From assembly GCA_000827265.1 (NCBI GenBank), contig KN834749.1:3124593-3188592 (forward strand): DNA of 64,000 nucleotides, in the 5' to 3' direction. Source of the stretch: Collybiopsis luxurians FD-317 M1. Its lineage: Eukaryota; Basidiomycota; Agaricomycetes; Agaricales; Omphalotaceae. The translations under genes were made by a program, and so were the position numbers. The notes under the pieces are model-generated. The model saw only the letters and a program-made list of their open reading frames with translations. It was not told where the DNA came from and searched no databases. Below are positions 57,534-64,000 of this stretch, one piece after another (the first letter of the stretch is position 1; every line of letters starts with the position of its first letter).

Positions 57534-60500
57534 TTAGTGAGATCCACTGGTTGAATATGAATTTATGCATGACACATGAGTATGGAAGGGGACCAACAGA
57601 ATAGAGCTGCTTACCTGTAACATTTAGCCCAATCATTTCCATGCACAAAATTTGCTAGATTCAGGGAGGCAGGGTGAACCTGTGAAATGAGTCGTCGCAT
57701 GTGTGGAAACATAAGACATGACTGATATTCAGGGGGGATCCATAGAAAAAGAGATGAGTTTGAATCACAAAGCCAGCCATCTGCTGTCAATGTGAGGTTT
57801 AGCAGTATGGGATGAGAGTAATTATGGCCGGAATGTGTAGGACAGAATGATAGAGAGGGCATTGAAGTCATTGAGATCTGGTTACTGAATGAAAGTTCTT
57901 GTTGTACTGCTTCTGCAATTCCTCTGTCCTCTGCATTCCAGTTTTGTATAAAATGGTCAGAGGACCTAGATAACATTCTGGTTCGATTGTGGAAAGAGGC
58001 AAAAGGGGAGACTGATAGTCCAAGCCCTTGGAATGGCCATCCCAGGGGCTCACTTATCTCTGCATCCCAAATTCGCACTGAGTTATCATAAGACCCAGAT
58101 ACAATTCTTTTCCCATTGGGGGAAAAGGTAACAGATGCAACAATACCTGTGTGCCCTTGCAATGGTTGTCCCTGGGGTTCCCCTGTCTCTGCATCCCAGA
58201 TCCACACCGACTTATCGCTTGACCCAGATATGATTCTCTTTCCATCCGGGGAAAAGGCAACAGAATATACTTCAGCTGTGTGCCCTTTCAATGGCTCTCT
58301 TTGGGGCATTCCCGTCTCTGCATCCCAGATCCACACTGACTTATCAGATGATCCAGATACAATTCTTGTTCCATCTGGGGAAAAAGCAACAGAAAAGACT
58401 GAGCCGGTGTGCCCTTTCAATGGCTGTCCTCGGAGCTCTCCTGTCTCTGCATCCCAAATCAGCACCAGCTTGTCAGTTGATCCAGATACAATTTTCTTTC
58501 CATCTGGTGAAAAGACAGCAGAATAAATTCTGCCTGTGTGTCCCTTCAATGGTTGTCCTTGGGGTTTCCCTGTCTCTGTGTCCCAGATTTGCACTGATTT
58601 ATCATGTGATGCAGATACAATTTGCTTTCCATTTGGGGAAAAGGCAACAGAATTTACTTTGTCTGTGTGTCCTTGCAATGGCTGTCCTAGGGGCTCCCCT
58701 GTCTCTACATCCCAGATCCAAACTGAATTATCCTTTGACCCAGATACAATTCTCATTCCATCTGGGGAAAATGCAACAGCAAGAATTGAGTCTGTATGCC
58801 CTTTTAATGGTTGTCCTTGAGGTTTCCCAGTCTCTGCATCCCAGATTTGCACTGACTTATCTTTTGACCCAGATGCAATTCTCTTTCCATCTGGAGAAAT
58901 AGCAATGGAAAAGACCCAGCTTGTATGCCCTTGTGATGGCTGTCCTTGGGGTCCCCCTGTTTCTGCATTCCAGATCCGCACTGACTTATCAGCTGACCCA
59001 GATACAATTCTCATTCCATCTGGGGAAAAGGCAACAGAATAGGCTGTGTCTGTGTGCCCTTGCAATGGCTCGCCTTGGGGTTTCCCTGTCTCTGCATCCC
59101 AGATCTGCACTGAGTTATCAGATGATCCAGATACAATCCTCCTTCCATCTGGGGAAAAGGCAACAGACTGGAATCGGCCTGTGTTACTTTTCAATGGCTG
59201 TCCTTGAGGTCTCCCTGTCTCTGTGACCCATATTTGCACTGACTTATCAGATGATCCAGATACAATTCTCTTTCCATCTGGGGAAAAGGCCACAGAACTG
59301 ACTTGATCTGTGTGCCCTTGCAATGGCTGTCCTTGGGGTTTCCCTGTCTCTACATCCCAGATCCACACTGATGTATCACGTGACCCAGATACAATTCTCT
59401 TTCCATTTGGGGAAAAGGCAACAGAATTGACTTGATCTGTGTGCCCTTGCAATGACTGTCCTTGGGGTTTTCCTGTTTCTGCATCCACAATTTGCACTGA
59501 ATTATCACTTGACCCAGCTGCAATTCTCTTGCCATCTGGGGAAAAAGCAACAGACAGGACTGGGCTTGTGTGCCCAAATGGCTCTCCTTGGAGCTCCCCT
59601 GTCTCTGCATCCCATATCTGGACTGAGCCATCAAATGACCCAGATACAATTCTCATTCCATCTGGGGAAAATGCAACAGAAGTAACCCAGTCTGTGTTCC
59701 CTTGCAATGGCTGTCCTAGAGGTTCCCCTGTCTCTGCATCCCAGATCTGCACTGAATTATCCCTTGACCCAGATACAATTCTCTTTCCATCTGGAGAAAA
59801 GGCAACTGACTGAACTGGCTCTGTATGTTTTTGCAGTATGGCTTGCAAATGTGGCCAATTGACCCTATGACCATCACACACATCCAGCAGATTGCTGAAT
59901 TGGGATACATATAGTTCTTGAAGCCTGGAACTCTGTGGAATGAATGGCAAGGCTGAAAGATATACATGTGGTGTTGACTCTGATAAAATTTTGCCAAAGA
60001 CAAATATAAATAATTTTATTTCTTGCGCAACTGTTTTCAAGTCTTCATAAGACACTGATAGAGCCTATTGTAGTACTTATTAGTCATTGGACCTATGTTC
60101 TCCCCAGCACATACCTTCTCCATTTGCTGTATCCATTCCATCATATTTGATATGCTTCTTGAAATTATGCTAACTTTATTCAGGATACTAATCACTTCCA
60201 TCCAGTAGAGTGAAAATTCAGAGCAGATGAATTCCTCTAGTAGGGAATTTATACTACCAGTAGATTGAATGGTTGACAAATGAAGGTCCCAATGGCAACA
60301 GGCATATATGAGCTCTGGTTGAAGACATTCTTCTATCTTACTTGGAAGGTCTTTCACTCGAGAGTTGAGCACATGGGAACTTTCCAAGTTGCACATATTG
60401 AAATGTAATCTCTCTTTCATCAGTCCAATAGTGCCCAGTGTCATAATCCTATGTCCCTGATATATATCTACGGCATATTCCCCACTTCTATTTTTGTCTA

Positions 60501-62976
60501 AGAGGAAATCCCGGATTGAGGTGTGGACAGGCCGAACAGGTATATCAAGTTCATGCACACCAGTAAAGAGAGATCCAAGGTATTTAACCACATCATTTAC
60601 TTTTGGTCCACCTTGTTCCTCTGTTGCATTGTTATTTTTCTCTGATCCCTTATCATCTTCTTCTATTCCACTGTCATTTTTCTCTGACCAATTATCATCT
60701 TCCTCTGTTTCACTGGTATCTCTCTCTGACCAATCATCATCTTTTTCCGTCTCACTGTCATCTTTCTCTGACCCATTACCATCTTCGGCTATCTTATTAT
60801 CATCTTTACTTGTCCTATAACATGCTGACTGAAGCCTTTGTAGTGACCGCTGTGAAAGAGGCTCAAAAGATGCTAGAAGCTGGGAGACCACTTGTTTGTA
60901 CTCCTTCATAGCTTCAGCATCAATCTTTTCCTTCAGAATAGACTTGTATAGGAGATCCAGGGGATATATCCCACTATGTTTAGGCATAAGTTGCATGTAC
61001 TTTTTGAATAATTCCTTGGTATTACTGCTCATTCTATCCCTACATAGTTCCTTGCACACTGTAGCGGCCCATTGAAATAATCCTTCAGCCTTTTTAGCAA
61101 GTTCCCTGCATTGGCTTTTACTTATTTGCTTTGTCTTCTTTGCCTTTTTAATGTAATTACATACATACTCAAATACATCCTGGTCAGTATTCTCTAGATT
61201 TTCCATATGTTGAATCTCGAGATGATTTGACTTTTTACCCAGATGCTTTTGAATATCCTGCTCCAACCGGGATGTCAGAAAAATATGAAAATTCTGGGGA
61301 AGATTGTGTTTGCCATTCAGCAATAAAGAGATTAATTTATCTCTTGTGCTGTTTGATTCTTGTTCCCCACTTTCATCAAGTGCATCCATAAGAATAACTA
61401 TGTTCCTCGAGTCATTAACATTTTTGGCTGGTGTGATAATGAGCTTTTTCCATTGCTCTTCTAAACTAGGATCACGCAAGATGTCTGGATCATCCTGCAA
61501 AACTTTTATCAAAGCCTCTCCAAAATCTGGAATATTTTTTCCCAAGTCATATGCAATAGTTTGCAGGGCCCGAATTGGGGTCCTCTCTGCAGCAAATGTG
61601 CGATCAAAAGCAAAAAATGCTCCAAGATGGACTTTGTCCATTTCCTTGAATCTCTTTCCAATGGCATGGCTAATAGCAGATTTGCCTGTGCCAGCAGGCC
61701 CACAAAGGAGAAACACTTGTGGAACATCATTTTCAGTGGTCAATATCCACCGAGATATTTTTTCTATAATTTGAACTCTGGTTCCCTCCAGACAGGTTTT
61801 GTCACTGTTAATGTAAGCAGTTTTAACAGGATTCAATTTTTTCTCAAGGATTTCTCCTAATTGAGTTGTGGCTATGTAAGGAAAATTTTAAGTATTAAAA
61901 ACATCCTGAAATCTAGCCACCCCTTACATTTTTCAAAGTACTCATTCATTTGAAGAATGATTTCTTTTTGTTGATTGAGTAGTGTTTCTTGATTTTGTAG
62001 AACTGCATCTAAGGTCAGCTTCTTGTATATCATACATGAATCAAAGTTAAATACTTGATTTATGTTTCTCAAAATCTTCCTTAGCAATAGCTGCCATTAT
62101 CAAATCTCTTGACTGTTGCATGAGTTTACTGAGGCGGTCATGATCCATTTGTGGTTTGTTAGAGCCTTTCAATGCTTCGAAATAAAGTTCTAGTAATAAA
62201 GCAATATTGAATATCAGAAAGGAAAGTGGGAAAAGTTCCATACTCATTCTCCCTTTTGCACTACTTTGACCAATAGTCTTCATTGCTCCATAAGCCACTT
62301 CAATGGTATGGACAAACATTGCAAGAACTGTTTCATAATATGCAGTTCCCATTTCCTTATGAAATGGCAATACCATGGATACTGGCTTAAGAAAGGTCTG
62401 CAAATCCATGAAGAAATCATTGAGACTATCAAACCATTCACTAACTCCCTTTGTGGCCTACATAAAGTCTGAATTTGGAACAATATACCAGATTAGATAC
62501 TACCAACCTTTAACAATGCACTAAAAGCTACAAAGATTATCTTTCCACCAGGTACAATTGGCTAAGACATATCAAGTAAGTAATCAAAATACTATATAAA
62601 TATAAAAAAGCAGCGCTAGGCTTACAAAGGATCCTGCAAGCTCTCCGAGAATGTCACTAAAGCCGAGGAAAAATGTTACAGCTGGCTTCAACCAATTTTC
62701 CCGCAGGGCCTTCCACTTGCTATTACCATCTCGTATATCTTGAAACTTTGCGGGGAGGTGCTTTTCCAAGACATCACATATTTTCTCCGCGGAATCGCAG
62801 CCATCCATATCCTTGAGGATTTCATTCCATTCTAGGAGCTTAACTCCCTTGTCCTCTTCGAACTTTTTGACAGCTTCCTGCAAAAGCCTGGTAAGTTCTC
62901 CAGTCGCGGGATCGACGGCTTGAGGAGGTAGTGCTGCTATAGCTGCCGGGGCCAAGTTGGAAGTAATGGATGCCAT
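57534..62976 (-). CDS. NACHT-WD40 NLR-like protein, copy D, intact, 8 exons
   Basis: The exons are 62976-62626, 62561-62508, 62457-62244, 62189-62055, 62002-61928, 61871-60115, 60064-57615 and 57546-57534, giving about 1,682 aa without a stop. The architecture is as in B: Goodbye-like N-terminal domain (WNEILKDMDG, VPGGKIIF), NACHT with Walker A GPAGTGKS and Walker B IVILMDALDES, acidic repeat linker, 14 regular WD40 repeats plus a degenerate fifteenth, and the cap ending NDWAKCYSGSH. The minus-strand ATG was chosen because all four copies share MAS at this point. Segments alternate between B-like and C-like sequence, suggesting gene conversion. The third intron can also be read through in frame in this copy. 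It is likely an active receptor-type protein in the cytosol; its partner is unknown. Confidence 0.85.
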
Positions 62977-64000
62977 TTAAATTGGTAAGCGATGAGCGAT
63001 GAGTTTTCGAGCGCAAGCGATGATAGTGGTCAAAGCTTAAGAGGAAAACGTCACCGTCGTACCTGCTCTGCATTCATGTGCCACGGAAGCACGTCATCGA
63101 TATACCGATACAATATAGAGTCATGGGGCGTGTTTGCAACGTGTATCAGTCCGCTGTCAAACATGAGAGACGGCATTGGGCGCTTTTTAGGCTCTCGCCT
63201 AGCGCCCATCTCCTCTCGAACGGGCCCGCACGTCCCACCGATCCTCTTAATAGACTTGTCCAGTGTTCCGAAGCCTTTTTTTTTCGGGTACCCACCCATT
63301 CGTATTGGCCAAGTACCAAGGACCCTGTGAGTTCGGATTTCTCTGCTTCTTAAAGCCAATCACCTATTTCAGCAGCTGAGCTGCGCTTTCATACGTCCCC
63401 ACCTCGGTTCTACCCAGCTTGTATCCCTCTGTTCTCCATGTTTCCTACAGCACAAGCGGCAGCTGCATACTCACTTGTTGAAACCAAAATCTCTGACCGG
63501 TTATTTCTGTTGAATACGGAGATCACTGCACGTGTTGGAAGGAACGGTCGTCAATGCGTCGAAGCCGTATATCGATTCCATATCACCCTTTTACCTTCCT
63601 CACTGTCACTCTCTACTCCGCCACGTCAAGCCATGTTCCTCGGTGCCAGGATGATGCTGGGCTTCAGCTCCGCCGTGTTGAATTGACATGCCCAGGCGCC
63701 AGCGTATTTGGTCTAGACGTTGCTTAGAAGGTGGGGACAAGACGAGTCGAACAACTTGTAATTTTATATCACGTATGTGAACTCTCACTTTATTCACATC
63801 CGGACTTTCATTAATGTCCCTCATCTAGATATGGCGGGTCACTCCTCAATTCGGGGTCCAAGCCGTTATCGCAGTCCTCTGCATTATCATTCGTCATCTC
63901 CCAATGCCCACCCTCATTCCTCTTGCCTCTTAGAGGCTCTCTGCTCAACACAGACGATGCCAGTGCGGCTCGTTCTCCATTCAAAGCCTTCCCTCGCCTT
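62977..64000. other. Spacer upstream of gene D, no gene seen
   Basis: It matches 39716-40765 closely, keeps CpG and continues past the window end. The short plus-strand ORFs differ in frame from those of the other copies and are not supported. Confidence 0.7.

Larger units (their letters stand above)
57534..64000. repeat. Tandem duplication unit D (truncated by window end)
   Basis: Gene D plus the first 1,024 bases of its spacer. The spacer part is closer to unit B than to unit C: 63720-63985 is almost identical to 40495-40765. Confidence 0.85.

Noticed and set aside
1..64000. tRNA, rRNA or riboswitch elements
   Set aside because: No cloverleaf-type or conserved rRNA sequence was recognised on either strand.

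Overview
This is a window of a filamentous basidiomycete nuclear genome, most likely an agaricomycete. The evidence is short spliceosomal introns of about 48-70 nt with GTRNGT donors, large NACHT-WD40 (STAND/NLR-like) genes, a chromodomain Ty3/Gypsy element, a tyrosine-recombinase (DIRS/Ngaro-type) retroelement, and CpG-specific mutational decay. No prokaryotic operon signals, CRISPR arrays, tRNA or rRNA genes were seen.

The backbone is a head-to-tail tandem array of one unit of about 11.5 kb: a minus-strand NACHT-WD40 gene of about 5.3 kb plus about 6.2 kb of upstream spacer. Four copies are visible. Copy A (gene 729-3406) is a wrecked pseudogene. Copy B (34432-39715) reads intact over 8 exons (about 1,625 aa). 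Copy C (45894-51315) carries one TGA nonsense codon in WD repeat 6. Copy D (57534-62976) reads intact (about 1,682 aa). The spacer after D runs off the window. The proteins combine an N-terminal domain resembling the fungal STAND Goodbye-type effector domain, a NACHT NTPase with intact Walker A and B motifs, a helical region with an acidic 14-residue repeat, and about 14 nearly identical 43-residue WD40 repeats. This is the layout of fungal NLR-like non-self recognition proteins (HET-E/HNWD type).

Unit A is about 33.7 kb instead of 11.5 kb because mobile elements inserted into it: a 589-bp hAT-type MITE (125-713), a 5.5-kb DIRS-like element with terminal inverted repeats (4115-9643), a 13.8-kb chromovirus with 695-bp LTRs and a perfect 5-bp target duplication (10084-23885), and two further inserts in 27.5-33.0 kb. 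The second of these holds a 775-bp TA-flanked inverted-repeat element carrying a perfect 36-bp palindrome. Units B and C preserve the empty chromovirus site, so the insertion can be placed exactly.

The chromovirus carries, antisense to gag-pol and between pol and the 3' LTR, two spliced accessory genes. One is dead through five TGA codons and one (13290-14233) reads fully open. Essentially every lesion in the element is a C-to-T or G-to-A change at CpG: the LTRs differ almost only at CpG, and the in-frame stops found in gag, the antisense gene and nearly all of pol are TGA, as expected from CGA. Unit A is broadly CpG-depleted, while the spacers of units B-D keep their CpGs. The window therefore looks like a methylated, transposon-filled end of an NLR cluster next to a younger, still expanding end.
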